From CAZOKH01 sp964580315 (GTDB taxonomy: Bacteria > Chloroflexota > Anaerolineae > Anaerolineales > Anaerolineaceae), in contig CAZOKH010000024.1 of NCBI GenBank assembly GCA_964580315.1, forward strand, positions 1-41,276: 41,276 nt of DNA. The letters run 5' to 3'. A program made the translations under genes and the position numbers. Below the pieces are notes generated by a model. That model made no database searches, was not told where the DNA came from, and saw only the letters and a list, made by a program, of their open reading frames with translations. Below, in pieces: positions 17,562 to 26,120 of the stretch (its first letter is position 1; every line of letters begins with the position of its first letter).

Positions 17562-18667
17562 GCTTGCTGCTCCGATTTTTTCTCCCGGTGCAGTTTTTGA
17601 CGGATCAGGTCAAAGGCGCCGCGCCCGATGAGGAATAACACGATCAGGTATTGAATTACGGTAACCACCGCACTGGGCACACCCACGGCTGATTCCATGG
17701 TGGTGGCGCCCACTTCCAGGCCGCCGAACAAGATGGCGGCAGCCAACACTCCCAGCGGGTTGAGCTGCCCCAGCAGGGCGACCACGATGGCGGTGTAACC
17801 GTATCCGGGAGAAATGTATTCGATCATGCGGTGCTGCGGACCGGCTGCTTCGCCGAAACCGGCCAAACCTGCCAGGGCGCCACTGGCCATCAACGCTGAT
17901 AACAAAATCCAATTAACCTGGATGCCAGCCGCCTGGGCGGCAATGGGATTTTTGCCGACCACACGGATGTGAAATCCCCAGGTGGTGCGCCACAGGACCA
18001 CGGCGGCGATGATCGAAACGATGACTGCGATGATTAAACCGGCGTGCAGGCGCGTTCTGGGTAGTATGTGTATCAACCATGCCTGGGTGGGCAGCATGGC
18101 GGTTTGCCCCAGGGGAGAACCGGGCTCCTGCAGCGGACCGTGCACCAGGTAACTGACCAGGAAGGTGGCGATGTAGTTGAGCATGATGGTGTTAATCATC
18201 TCGCTGGCGCCCATCCACACTTTGAGCAAACCGGCAATTCCAGCCCACAGTCCACCTGCCAGCATGGCAGTGAGGATCATGAGCGGAATGAGTAAATAGC
18301 CGGGCAGGCTGGCGAATTTCAAGCCCACATAAGTGGAGGCAATGGCGCCGATGTAGAGCTGGCCTTCAGCGCCTACGTTGAACACGCCGGCGCGGAAGGC
18401 AATGGTGACGCCGATGCCCGCCAGAGCCAGCGGTGTGGCCACGATCAGCGATTCGGCGATGCTGTTGAGGTTGCCGAAGGCGCCGTCGAACAAAGCCTGA
18501 TAGGCCAGCAGCGGGTTAACTCCGCGCAGGGCGATCAACCCGGCGCCGACGATCATGGCCAGGACGATGGAACCCAGCGTTGAGGCAAGGTCAGGGGTAA
18601 AGATGCGCGGCAAGAATTGATCGAAAGAATTGGACGGGCGGGATGTCTCAGGTGAAGGCTGTGTCAT
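17558..18667 (-). CDS. ABC transporter permease, nucleoside/BMP type (first permease)
   Basis: A 369-residue membrane protein. It has an N-terminal cytoplasmic tail and about eight to ten membrane segments, with the family pattern GIGVTIAFRAGVFNVGAEGQ near residue 105 and the coupling loop VVGKNPIAAQAAGIQVNWI near 235. It overlaps the ATPase gene by four bases upstream and the second permease by four bases downstream. The three are therefore translated as one unit. It is the YufP/NupP-like half of the channel. Confidence 0.92.
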   Translation of the reverse strand: MTQPSPETSRPSNSFDQFLPRIFTPDLASTLGSIVLAMIVGAGLIALRGVNPLLAYQALFDGAFGNLNSIAESLIVATPLALAGIGVTIAFRAGVFNVGAEGQLYIGAIASTYVGLKFASLPGYLLIPLMILTAMLAGGLWAGIAGLLKVWMGASEMINTIMLNYIATFLVSYLVHGPLQEPGSPLGQTAMLPTQAWLIHILPRTRLHAGLIIAVIVSIIAAVVLWRTTWGFHIRVVGKNPIAAQAAGIQVNWILLSALMASGALAGLAGFGEAAGPQHRMIEYISPGYGYTAIVVALLGQLNPLGVLAAAILFGGLEVGATTMESAVGVPSAVVTVIQYLIVLFLIGRGAFDLIRQKLHREKKSEQQA

Positions 18668-20211
18668 AGTGTTTTTCCTGCCATTAGTAGTCCAATGCTC
18701 TCTTTATCGGTTTGCCCGTGCTGGAAGGTGCCCATGATCTGGCCGCCGTAGATCACCGAAACCCGATCAGAAAGTTCCAGAACTTCGTCCAATTCGGTTG
18801 AAATCAGCAGAATGGCGCTGCCTCTTTTTTGCTGTTCGATCAGCATGGAGTGGACGTATTCGGTGGCGCCCACATCCAGGCCGCGGGTGGGCTGCATGGC
18901 GATGATGAAACGCGGGTTGCGGAAAAGCTGACGCGCCAGTACCAGCTTTTGCTGGTTGCCGCCCGAAAGCGTGCCCACGTTTTGTTGCAGGTCGCGGCAG
19001 CGAATGTCGTAAGACTGCACCAGGTTGCCTGCCAGGTTGTTGATCTCATTGAAGTTAATGAAGCCGTTCTTTGAATAAGGGGCGTGTGTGTTTAATTCCA
19101 GTATGGCGTTTTCGATTAACGACATATCCAGCACCAGGCCGGTGCGCTGGCGGTCGCCGGGAATGTAGGCCAGGCCGGCGCTGATGCGCCGCGCGGGGCT
19201 GGCGTGGGTGATGTCCTGACCGGCCAGCCAAACCTTGCCAGAAGTGGGTGTGTAAAGGCCTGCCAGGATACGCGCCAGTTCTTCCTGACCGTTGCCGTCC
19301 ACCCCGGCAATGCCGTGAATTTCACCTTCATGGATGTCGAGATCAATGCGCCGCAGGCTTTCCAATTTGCGTTCATCGATATAGCGCAAGTTTTCAACGC
19401 GCACCACAGGGGGCGCAGAGGTGTTCACGGTGTTGTGCCTGACGCCCAGGTTGCCCAGGTCGTGGCCAACCATCAGGCGGGCAAGCTCGCGCACATCGGT
19501 TTCGGGTGTGTTGCGCGTAGCCACAACTTTTCCCTGGCGCAGAACCGTGATGCGGTGGCTAATGGTCATCACCTCGTTGAGTTTGTGGCTGATGAATATG
19601 ATTGACTTATTTTGCCGCGCCAGGTTTTGCACCACTTCAAACAGACCATCCGTTTCTTGCGGGGTCAAGACGGCAGTTGGTTCGTCCAGGATTAAAATGC
19701 GAGCGCCGCGATAAAGCGCTTTAATAATTTCGACCCGTTGTTGAGCGCCTACGGATAATTGTGATACCCTGGCGTTGGGGTCAACGCGCAGGTTGTAGCG
19801 CTCGGAAAGCTCATGAATGCGATCGGACACTTTGCGCAGATCGGGAAAGGGGTAACCGGCTGAGCGTAAACCAATGCACACGTTTTGGGCAACGGTGAGA
19901 GTGGGAATGAGCATGAAATGCTGATGCACCATGCCTATTCCAATATTTTGGGCGGTTATGGCTGAATCGATGGTTACTTCCTGGTCTTCTAGGAAAATCA
20001 TTCCGGATTTCGGCTGGAGCAAACCCACCAGCACTTTCATCAGCGTGGTTTTTCCAGCGCCGTTTTCACCCAGCAAAGCATGAATTTCACCGGGATGGAT
20101 TTCCAGATTAATATGGTCATTGGCGACAAATGAGCCGTAAGTGACCACAATATCTTTGACCTGTAAAATCGGCCGGTCGTCAAATGACGGTTTTTTTTCA
20201 GTTAATTCCAT
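18664..20211 (-). CDS. ABC transporter ATP-binding protein, duplicated ATPase (nucleoside/BMP type)
   Basis: A 515-residue protein with two ABC domains. Domain 1 (about residues 18-255) has Walker A GENGAGKTT, signature LSVGAQQRVEI and Walker B ILILDEPTAVLTPQE. Domain 2 (about 270-510) has a degenerate P-loop GVDGNGQEEL, signature LSGGNQQKLVLARQL and an altered Walker B FIIAMQPTRGLDVG, where Gln replaces the usual Glu after a Met in place of Asp. This weakening of one site is common in the family. ATG 20211 is chosen because AGGTG lies just before it; a TTG at 20223 lies upstream. The terminator-like hairpin at 20233-20268 sits just before the start, so expression is likely lower than that of the binding protein. 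Confidence 0.93.
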   Translation of the reverse strand: MELTEKKPSFDDRPILQVKDIVVTYGSFVANDHINLEIHPGEIHALLGENGAGKTTLMKVLVGLLQPKSGMIFLEDQEVTIDSAITAQNIGIGMVHQHFMLIPTLTVAQNVCIGLRSAGYPFPDLRKVSDRIHELSERYNLRVDPNARVSQLSVGAQQRVEIIKALYRGARILILDEPTAVLTPQETDGLFEVVQNLARQNKSIIFISHKLNEVMTISHRITVLRQGKVVATRNTPETDVRELARLMVGHDLGNLGVRHNTVNTSAPPVVRVENLRYIDERKLESLRRIDLDIHEGEIHGIAGVDGNGQEELARILAGLYTPTSGKVWLAGQDITHASPARRISAGLAYIPGDRQRTGLVLDMSLIENAILELNTHAPYSKNGFINFNEINNLAGNLVQSYDIRCRDLQQNVGTLSGGNQQKLVLARQLFRNPRFIIAMQPTRGLDVGATEYVHSMLIEQQKRGSAILLISTELDEVLELSDRVSVIYGGQIMGTFQHGQTDKESIGLLMAGKTL

Positions 20212-20232
20212 GATCACCTGCAAAAAACGATA

Positions 20233-20268
20233 AAAACTGACCGGGTAGGTTATTACCCGGTCAGTTTT
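20233..20268 (-). terminator. 15-bp hairpin with T-rich tail after the BMP binding-protein gene (attenuator)
   Basis: AAAACTGACCGGGTA (20233-20247) pairs perfectly with TACCCGGTCAGTTTT (20254-20268) over six bases. On the minus strand it comes directly after the binding-protein stop and is followed by TTTTTATCGTTTTTTG. It has the form of an intrinsic terminator placed 22 bases before the ATPase start, so it probably lets only part of the transcripts through. Confidence 0.8.
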
Positions 20269-20280
20269 GGGCTTTGCGGT

Positions 20281-21381
20281 TTATTCAACCGGATCGGTAT
20301 TGTGAGGGACAGTGAACTCACCAGATTTGATGGATTCAAACTTGGCGTTCACTTTTTCCAGAACCTCGGCGGGAATGTTGGTTTCCAAACCGTGGTAGGG
20401 AGCCAGTTCGACTGAGCCTTCAGCAATGCCAAAGGACCAGCCCTTGCTTTCCCAGGTTCCATCGATCACCGTTTGACCAACGGCTTTGATTAATGGTGCC
20501 AGGTTCCAGGTGACGCTGGTGAGCACGTTTTCAGGCCCCATGTAGTTCTGGTCGGTCATGGCGCCCAGGGCAAAGACGTCTTTTTCAATGGCGGCGTCAA
20601 TCACACCCACGCCCTGCGCACTCAACACATCGGCGCCCTGTTCAACCTGGGCGATGGCAGCTTCTTTAGCCTTGGGCGGATCGTACCAACTGCCGATGAA
20701 GGTGTAGAGAACTTTTACTTCAGGGTTCATTTCCAGGGCGCCGGCTTCATAGGCGTGCAGGTTGGCGAGCATGTTGGGCGAGGGGTTGCCGTCCACCCAG
20801 CCGATGACGCCGTTTTTGCTTACACCAGCCGCCAGCATGCCAGCGACATAGGCACCTTGATAGTCAGGGTTATCATAGGTGCCCATGTTCGGCGCGGTTT
20901 TCTGGGCGGTGCCTGCCATGAAGTAAACCTCCGGGAAATCGGTGGCGACTGCAAGAGCGGCATCACCAAAGGAGAAACTATGGGCGAAAATCAGGTTGTA
21001 ACCGCGGCTGGCGTAATCACGAAGAACACGCTGCGCATCAGCATCTGCAACACTTTCTGTGTAGGCAAACTCCGCGCCCAGTTCTTCAGCAGCTTTCTTC
21101 AGACCTTCATAACCAACAGAGTTCCAGTCGTGATCGTTAATGGGGCCGGAAAGCACCATGGCGATTTTTAACTTGGCGGGTTCTGCGGCTGCTTCTTCAG
21201 CCGGTGCAGCTTCTTCGGCTGGGGCTGCCTCAGCTTCAGCAGGAGCTGCTTCTTCTCCGGCGGGTGCTTCAGCTTCGGCAGGCTGCGGGGCTGCGGTAGG
21301 CGCAGCGGTGCAAGATGCCAGGAAAACGGAAGCAATGACGAGTACTGCTAACAATTTGATGGTCCAGGACTTCATTTTCAT
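20281..21381 (-). CDS. BMP-family ABC transporter substrate-binding lipoprotein
   Basis: A 366-residue lipoprotein (lipobox LASC, Cys24) with an Ala/Glu/Pro-rich linker to about residue 72, then a basic-membrane-protein domain (PF02608, Med/BMP/TmpC). Landmarks are SGPINDHDWNSVGYEGLKKA near 80 and ANLHAYEAGALEMNPEVKVL near 210. Characterised members, such as TmpC of Treponema, bind purine nucleosides, and others take up related ring compounds. GAGGAGG lies four bases before ATG 21381 and ten bases before a second in-frame ATG at 21375; either may be used. It is the receptor for the downstream ATPase and permeases and is followed by an attenuator hairpin. Confidence 0.92.
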   Translation of the reverse strand: MKMKSWTIKLLAVLVIASVFLASCTAAPTAAPQPAEAEAPAGEEAAPAEAEAAPAEEAAPAEEAAAEPAKLKIAMVLSGPINDHDWNSVGYEGLKKAAEELGAEFAYTESVADADAQRVLRDYASRGYNLIFAHSFSFGDAALAVATDFPEVYFMAGTAQKTAPNMGTYDNPDYQGAYVAGMLAAGVSKNGVIGWVDGNPSPNMLANLHAYEAGALEMNPEVKVLYTFIGSWYDPPKAKEAAIAQVEQGADVLSAQGVGVIDAAIEKDVFALGAMTDQNYMGPENVLTSVTWNLAPLIKAVGQTVIDGTWESKGWSFGIAEGSVELAPYHGLETNIPAEVLEKVNAKFESIKSGEFTVPHNTDPVE

Positions 21382-21459
21382 ACTACCTCCTCTAAAATAA
21401 TTGGCGAACGACCCCGAATGGGATCTTTTCGAAAGACAGACAAGAATGTTCGCGACGAG

Positions 21460-22029
21460 TTAGAAGGATGGAGGGGTGATTGCCCATACGGATAAGACCC
21501 GTTCTGGCCCCGGATTTCGGTACCAGTGAGGCTTGCTGCTGTCGAAGGTAATGCTGTCGCCAGCCTTGAGGATGTGGCGTTCTCCATCCCAATAAACCTC
21601 CAGTGTTCCTTCCAATACAAGCCCGCACTCCTCACCCTTATGGCAAAAAGGCGAGCCTTCGGTGCTGGAGCCGGGAGCCGACTCGACCCATACAAATTCC
21701 AGGGTGTGGTCAAGTCCGGGGGTCAATAATTCATAAACAAAGTTGGGGTCATCGACGCGCAGTTTGCGGCGCTGGTGCTTGTGAATGACGATGTCGCTGG
21801 CTTCTTCTTCTGGCTGGTCTTCAAAGAACAACCCCAGTTGAAGCCCAAGCGCCGTGGTCAGGCTGTTGATGGTATTTAATGAAGGGTTGGCAATACCGCG
21901 CTCAATCTGGCTGATTAGACCGGCGCTGATGCCGGATTTCTTTGCCAGTTGGTGCACACTTAATCCCTGGGCAACCCGCCGTTCTTGTAATGTTTTTCCA
22001 ACATAACTGATACTATTGCAGTTTTCCAT
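21460..22029 (-). CDS. XRE-family regulator with C-terminal cupin domain
   Basis: A 189-residue regulator. Residues 10-66 form an XRE helix-turn-helix (VHQLAKKSGISAGLISQIER, then GIANPSLNTI). Residues 105-185 form a small beta-barrel cupin domain containing CHKGEECGLVLEGTLEVYWDG, ending KPHWYRNPG. This architecture (PuuR/SutR-like) senses a small molecule through the cupin. It is the first gene of the operon, 78 bases before the binding-protein gene, under a strong promoter with two operator-like repeats, so self-repression relieved by the transported compound is likely. The ligand is unknown; the His and Glu residues that usually bind metal are partly present. Confidence 0.92.
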   Translation of the reverse strand: MENCNSISYVGKTLQERRVAQGLSVHQLAKKSGISAGLISQIERGIANPSLNTINSLTTALGLQLGLFFEDQPEEEASDIVIHKHQRRKLRVDDPNFVYELLTPGLDHTLEFVWVESAPGSSTEGSPFCHKGEECGLVLEGTLEVYWDGERHILKAGDSITFDSSKPHWYRNPGPERVLSVWAITPPSF

Positions 22030-22074
22030 ATGGGTTATTGGGTTGAATGATGATTGCTTGTGGAGATTTGATTG

Positions 22075-22109
22075 ATTGAACAGCGTTCATTTTATTGAAC
22101 TGTTTTCAT
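22075..22109 (-). promoter_or_regulatory. Tandem operator-like repeats at the XRE-cupin promoter
   Basis: Two 16-base copies, ATTGAACAGCGTTCAT (22075-22090) and ATTGAACTGTTTTCAT (22094-22109), are spaced 19 bases apart. Each is an inverted repeat: TGAAC-AGC-GTTCA is perfect, and TGAAC-TGT-TTTCA has one mismatch. They overlap the -10 box and cover the expected start point, as expected for repressor sites of the XRE-cupin protein encoded directly downstream. Confidence 0.7.
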
Positions 22110-22136
22110 TATACGATTTCTGGGTGGAAGAGTCAA
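22108..22136 (-). promoter_or_regulatory. Sigma70 promoter of the minus-strand transporter operon
   Basis: On the minus strand, TTGACT (22136-22131), a 17-base spacer and a perfect TATAAT (22113-22108) give a near-consensus promoter about 80 bases upstream of the XRE-cupin start at 22029. Confidence 0.8.
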
Positions 22137-22292
22137 TCGAGAAAACGGGTGTTGGTCAAAAGTCAGACAACAGGTCCTCTTTCAAAAATACCGGCCATAT
22201 CTCTATACCAGATATAAACCACCCTATCCCTGGATGTGCCTACAATCATAGCGCGTTAAAGAATTAAATATTTCCAATTCAGGAGGTATGCA

Positions 22293-24263
22293 ATGAGAAG
22301 AATACTTGGTTTTATTTTATGGATGGTCCTGGCTTTTTCACTGACGGCTTGCTCAGGGCAAGGTGTGGAATATTCCACATCATCAGCCGAAAGTGAATAC
22401 CCGGCAACTGATTACAGTGAGACGGTGGTGGAGGATTCCAGCGCTGCTGCGCCTGTTGAAGCAACCAGCACCACACCGGTTGCGCACGCTGATACCCATG
22501 AGGATGAAAATGACTATACCTGGGACGCGTCGTCGGTCATTTCTGTAATTTTGAATGGAGATTCTATTTCAACCGGTGATGCCGGTGTGAAGGTGGAAGG
22601 AACAACCGCCACCATTACCCAGGCTGGCACTTACAGCCTGAGCGGTTCGCTGACAGATGGGCAAATTGTAGTGGATACCAAAGACGAAGAGGTGGTGCGC
22701 CTGTTGTTCAACGGGGTTGATATCAGCAGCTCCACCAGTTCGGCAGTCCTGGTGAATAACGCAGAGAAAGTGGTGATCGTTTTAACCGATGATTCCGAGA
22801 ACCTAGTGTCAGACGCCGCGACTTATGTCTATCCAGATACGGGGACGGATGAGCCCAACGCAGCCATTTTCAGCGCATCTGATTTGACAATCACTGGTAA
22901 TGGCTCTTTAACGGTGAAGGGAAATTTCAATGACGGCATTGCCAGCAAAGACGGTTTGATCATCACCAGCGGCACCATTTCCGTTGAAGCTGTGGATGAC
23001 GGTATTCGCGGTAAGGATTATGTTGTAGTCAAGAATGGCAATCTCACCATTCAGGCGCAGGGTGATGGACTCAAAGCGGATAATGAAGAGGATGCTGCAA
23101 AGGGTTTCATCGAAATCGATGCGGGCATAATCAACATTACCTCCGGCGGTGATGCCATCACTGCCCAGACGGATGTGACTATTGCCGATGGTGTGTTCAT
23201 GCTGCAAACCAGCGCCGATCAAAGTGTTCAAACGGAGGAAGCCGCATCCACCAAAGGGATCAAGGGTGGGGCGAGTGTTCAAATTACAAATGGTACTTTT
23301 ACCATTAATACAGCGCTGGATGACGCAGTGCATTCCAACGACAGCATTGTGATTGACGGCGGAGTTTTTGAAATAACTTCTGGAGACGACGGTATGCATG
23401 CCGATGCAACCCTGACGATCAACGGCGGCGAGATTGATGTAAAACAGTCTTATGAAGGGTTGGAAAGCGCAGTCATCACCATCAACGCAGGAGATATTGA
23501 AGTGGTCGCCAGCGACGACGGCATCAACGTGGCAGGCGGTAATGACGGCTCGGGGATGATGCAGGGAATGAGGCCCGGCGGTGGAATGGGCAGAGGGATG
23601 CGGCCGGACGATACTGCCATGTTCTCTGGCGAGCCACCGGCTGATGCAGGTGCCGCACAGGGTATGACTCCACCCACTGATGGACAAATGCCGGGCGGCG
23701 GCATGGGACAGGAGACCTTTGCAGCCAACACGAATTATTACCTGTATATAAACGGCGGGACGGTTGTGGTGAATGCCGGCGGCGACGGCCTGGATGCCAA
23801 TGGAGCGATTGAGATGAACGGCGGCGTTGTGATCGTCAACGGACCCACACAGCAGGGCAACGGCGCTCTCGATTATGATGCGGGCTTCAAAATTACCGGC
23901 GGTGTGTTGGCGACGGCGGGCAGCGCCGGCATGGCCATGGCGCCCGATTCCGCCTCAAGCCAGAATTCAGTCATGATTAACTTCGACTCAAGTATGGCGG
24001 CTGGCACACTGGTTCATATCCAAAATGATGCAAGTGATGATATTCTGACCTTTGCACCTGCCAAAGATTTTCAATCCATCACGTTTTCTTCCCCTGATCT
24101 GACAACTGGCGGTACGTTTGAGGTCTTCACTGGAGGCAGTTCAAGCGGAATGGGAACCAATGGGCTGCTGCAGGACGGCAGCTATTCAGCGGGTGAGCAG
24201 TTCACCAGTTTCACCATTGACGAGGTGGTTACCCAGGTTGGGACCAGGCAAGGTCGATACTGA
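22293..24263 (+). CDS. Carbohydrate-binding beta-helix lipoprotein (Cthe_2159 / DUF4353 type)
   Basis: A 656-residue lipoprotein (lipobox LTAC, Cys20). A Ser/Thr-rich linker reaches about residue 75. The rest is a parallel beta-helix of repeated turns such as SGDDGMHADATLTINGGEI and ASDDGINVAGG, the pattern of the Cthe_2159 family (PF14262), whose founding member binds cellulose and acidic polysaccharide. A Gly/Met/Pro-rich insert with several GGGM units occupies about residues 425-475, inside the helix. The protein sits on the cell surface. AGGAGG is nine bases before the ATG. It lies upstream of VTC and DUF4956 genes and is separated from them by a terminator, so it is functionally linked by position but transcribed separately. 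Confidence 0.85.
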   Translation: MRRILGFILWMVLAFSLTACSGQGVEYSTSSAESEYPATDYSETVVEDSSAAAPVEATSTTPVAHADTHEDENDYTWDASSVISVILNGDSISTGDAGVKVEGTTATITQAGTYSLSGSLTDGQIVVDTKDEEVVRLLFNGVDISSSTSSAVLVNNAEKVVIVLTDDSENLVSDAATYVYPDTGTDEPNAAIFSASDLTITGNGSLTVKGNFNDGIASKDGLIITSGTISVEAVDDGIRGKDYVVVKNGNLTIQAQGDGLKADNEEDAAKGFIEIDAGIINITSGGDAITAQTDVTIADGVFMLQTSADQSVQTEEAASTKGIKGGASVQITNGTFTINTALDDAVHSNDSIVIDGGVFEITSGDDGMHADATLTINGGEIDVKQSYEGLESAVITINAGDIEVVASDDGINVAGGNDGSGMMQGMRPGGGMGRGMRPDDTAMFSGEPPADAGAAQGMTPPTDGQMPGGGMGQETFAANTNYYLYINGGTVVVNAGGDGLDANGAIEMNGGVVIVNGPTQQGNGALDYDAGFKITGGVLATAGSAGMAMAPDSASSQNSVMINFDSSMAAGTLVHIQNDASDDILTFAPAKDFQSITFSSPDLTTGGTFEVFTGGSSSGMGTNGLLQDGSYSAGEQFTSFTIDEVVTQVGTRQGRY

Positions 24264-24280
24264 GCAGTGATGATCATTCA

Positions 24281-24319
24281 AAAAGAGATGCCGCTCTATG
24301 CAGCGGCATCTCTTTTTTT
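24281..24319 (+). terminator. Strong intrinsic terminator after the beta-helix lipoprotein gene
   Basis: AAAAGAGATGCCGCT (24281-24295) pairs perfectly with AGCGGCATCTCTTTT (24302-24316) over six bases and ends in seven T (24313-24319). The flanking A-run would also let it work on the other strand. Confidence 0.92.
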
Positions 24320-24424
24320 AAGCTATTTGATAACCTGATTTCTATACGAGAAATAAACCACTCGATTGCCCCCCGGCGATATTATCAGGTTACCAAGCAT
24401 GAAAACATGCAATGGAGGTTTGAG

Positions 24425-25285
24425 ATGAAACACACACTATGGAACAGCAGATCGCCGCAAAAACAAAATGCCCGCCTGCCGCAGGTGATGACAGGCGCAA
24501 CGGCAGCCTGGCAGGTTGCGCCCAGCCGCCTGGCCGCCGTGGCAGATGGTTTCGCCCCGATCAGTCTGAAAGAAATGGACGCCGTGGCGCTTCTCAACCG
24601 CATCGACACCAAATTCGTCCTGACCACCGACCAATTGCTGCGTGCACTAAGTGTGCTGCAAAATGATTACCGTATCCTGGTGGTGCAAGGGCAGCGGCTC
24701 AATCACTACCGCACGCTGTATTTTGATACCCCTGATTTTGAGCTTTTCAACCTGCACGTGAACGGGCGCGCCGAACGATACAAAGTGCGCAGCCGTGAAT
24801 ATACCGATTCACGCCTATCCTTTCTGGAAGTGAAGCACAAAACACGCAAAGACCGCACCATCAAAGACCGCATCACCACTGGTCAGCCGTTGGTAAGTAT
24901 GACCGGCGAAGCTGAGCAATGGTTGGAGGATGTCTTCCCATACGACAGCCGTGTTTTGGAACCCAAAATCTGGAATACTTTCACCCGTATTACCCTGGTG
25001 AGCAAACACTACTGCGAGCGGGTGACGTTGGATGTGGATTTGACCTTCCATCGCAATGACAGAGTGGTGTGTTTGGACGGCATTGCCATTGCTGAGGTAA
25101 AAATCGATGCGCAAGATCAAACATCCCTATTCCTGGCGCAAATGCGCGCACAGCGCATTCGTCCGCAGGGTTTCAGCAAATATTGCATAGGAGTTTCCAT
25201 GTTGTATGACCATGTGAAAAAGAACGCTATAAAACCGCAATTATTGCGTCTTGAAAAAATGAGCAAAGGAGTTCAGCATGAGTGA
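24425..25285 (+). CDS. VTC-domain protein (polyphosphate polymerase-like)
   Basis: A 286-residue protein whose residues 45-275 match the VTC domain (PF09359), the tunnel-fold catalytic part of yeast polyphosphate polymerase Vtc4. Basic and acidic residues typical of the nucleotide-binding tunnel are visible: NRIDTKFVLT near 60, RTLYFDTPDFELF near 98, ERYKVRSREY near 120, and FLEVKHKTRKDRTIKDR near 135. Bacterial members are cytoplasmic and mostly uncharacterised. GGAGG at 24414-24418 fixes the start at 24425. Its stop overlaps the DUF4956 start by eight bases, so the two are translated together, a pairing seen in many bacteria. Polyphosphate synthesis is plausible but not established. Confidence 0.88.
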   Translation: MKHTLWNSRSPQKQNARLPQVMTGATAAWQVAPSRLAAVADGFAPISLKEMDAVALLNRIDTKFVLTTDQLLRALSVLQNDYRILVVQGQRLNHYRTLYFDTPDFELFNLHVNGRAERYKVRSREYTDSRLSFLEVKHKTRKDRTIKDRITTGQPLVSMTGEAEQWLEDVFPYDSRVLEPKIWNTFTRITLVSKHYCERVTLDVDLTFHRNDRVVCLDGIAIAEVKIDAQDQTSLFLAQMRAQRIRPQGFSKYCIGVSMLYDHVKKNAIKPQLLRLEKMSKGVQHE

Positions 25286-25919
25286 TTTATCAAATTTCTT
25301 ACTGGGTTTTGGCTTTAATTTACTGGTTGCCATCCTGATCGTGCGCTTCATTTACTATCCATCCACGCACAACAAGCGCTATGTATTTACGTTCCTGGCT
25401 TTCAACACGGTGATCTATTTTGTATTGAGTTTCATGACCAGTGTTGAAATTGGTGTGGGGGTTGGGTTTGGCCTGTTTGCCATTTTCTCCATTTTGCGCT
25501 ACCGCACCGACCCCATCCCGGTGCGCGAAATGACTTACCTGTTTCTCATTGTGGCACTGCCGGTGATGAACTCGGCTGTTTCTGCCGGGACGGTCTGGCC
25601 GCAACTGGTGGCAGCCAACCTGGCCATCATGGTCATCTTGCTGGTGTTGGAAAAAGAATGGGGTTTCCATTATGAGGCGTCCAAACGGGTTGTGTACGAG
25701 AAGATCGAACTGATTCGTCCCGACCGCCGCGCTGAATTGCAAGCTGACCTGGAAATGCGCACTGGATTGAAGATCAAACGGATTAACATTGGAAAAGTCG
25801 ATTTTCTGCGCGACACAGCAGATATCCTGGTGTTCTACGATGACCCGGCGCGGGAAGAATGGCTGAACCTTGAAACACCGGTTGCAGTACTGTTGAGCAA
25901 AGAAGAACCCGGCGCATAA
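25278..25919 (+). CDS. DUF4956 membrane protein
   Basis: A 213-residue protein with four predicted membrane segments in the first 120 residues (one begins FGFNLLVAILIVRFIYY) and a cytoplasmic C-terminal domain of about 90 residues. The loop GLFAIFSILRYRTDPIPVREMTYLF is the most conserved part of DUF4956. The family is regularly encoded beside VTC-domain genes, as here with an eight-base overlap. A role as membrane partner or channel for the VTC protein is an inference. No enzyme motif is visible in the C-terminal part. Confidence 0.88.
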   Translation: MSDLSNFLLGFGFNLLVAILIVRFIYYPSTHNKRYVFTFLAFNTVIYFVLSFMTSVEIGVGVGFGLFAIFSILRYRTDPIPVREMTYLFLIVALPVMNSAVSAGTVWPQLVAANLAIMVILLVLEKEWGFHYEASKRVVYEKIELIRPDRRAELQADLEMRTGLKIKRINIGKVDFLRDTADILVFYDDPAREEWLNLETPVAVLLSKEEPGA

Positions 25920-25980
25920 CAGGTTGTGCTGGCAGTGAAGCAGGTAATTATTCCACGTTGCACCTTGAAAAATTCTTGGG

Positions 25981-26065
25981 ATTGCCGCTGCGAGGAGGGC
26001 GGGAGCCCGCCGCGGCAATCTCATTCTAAAAAAAGAAATTGCCACACCCCGAAAAAACATCGGGG
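25981..26065. repeat. Palindromic intergenic element (REP-like hairpins)
   Basis: The gap between the DUF4956 and response-regulator genes holds two GC-rich hairpins. One has outer arms ATTGCCGC (25981-25988) and GCGGCAAT (26012-26019) with an inner GGCGGG/CCCGCC stem. The other is CCCCGA (26047-26052) with TCGGGG (26060-26065). The form recalls dispersed intergenic palindromes. They may also serve as a weak terminator, since a run of A/T follows the first. Confidence 0.5.
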
Positions 26066-26120
26066 ATCGCAAGGTCACATAAGCGGCAACTTGTGTTAAT
26101 AAAGAATATGGTCAAATGGC

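Noticed and set aside
22076..22267. A 63-codon frame in the gap between the XRE-cupin and beta-helix genes
   Set aside because: It runs through the promoter and operators of the minus-strand operon, has no ribosome site, and its peptide is not protein-like.
22908..23687. A 259-codon minus-strand frame opposite the beta-helix lipoprotein
   Set aside because: The plus-strand gene has a signal peptide, repeats and a terminator; the opposite frame is low-quality and explained by repeat codons.
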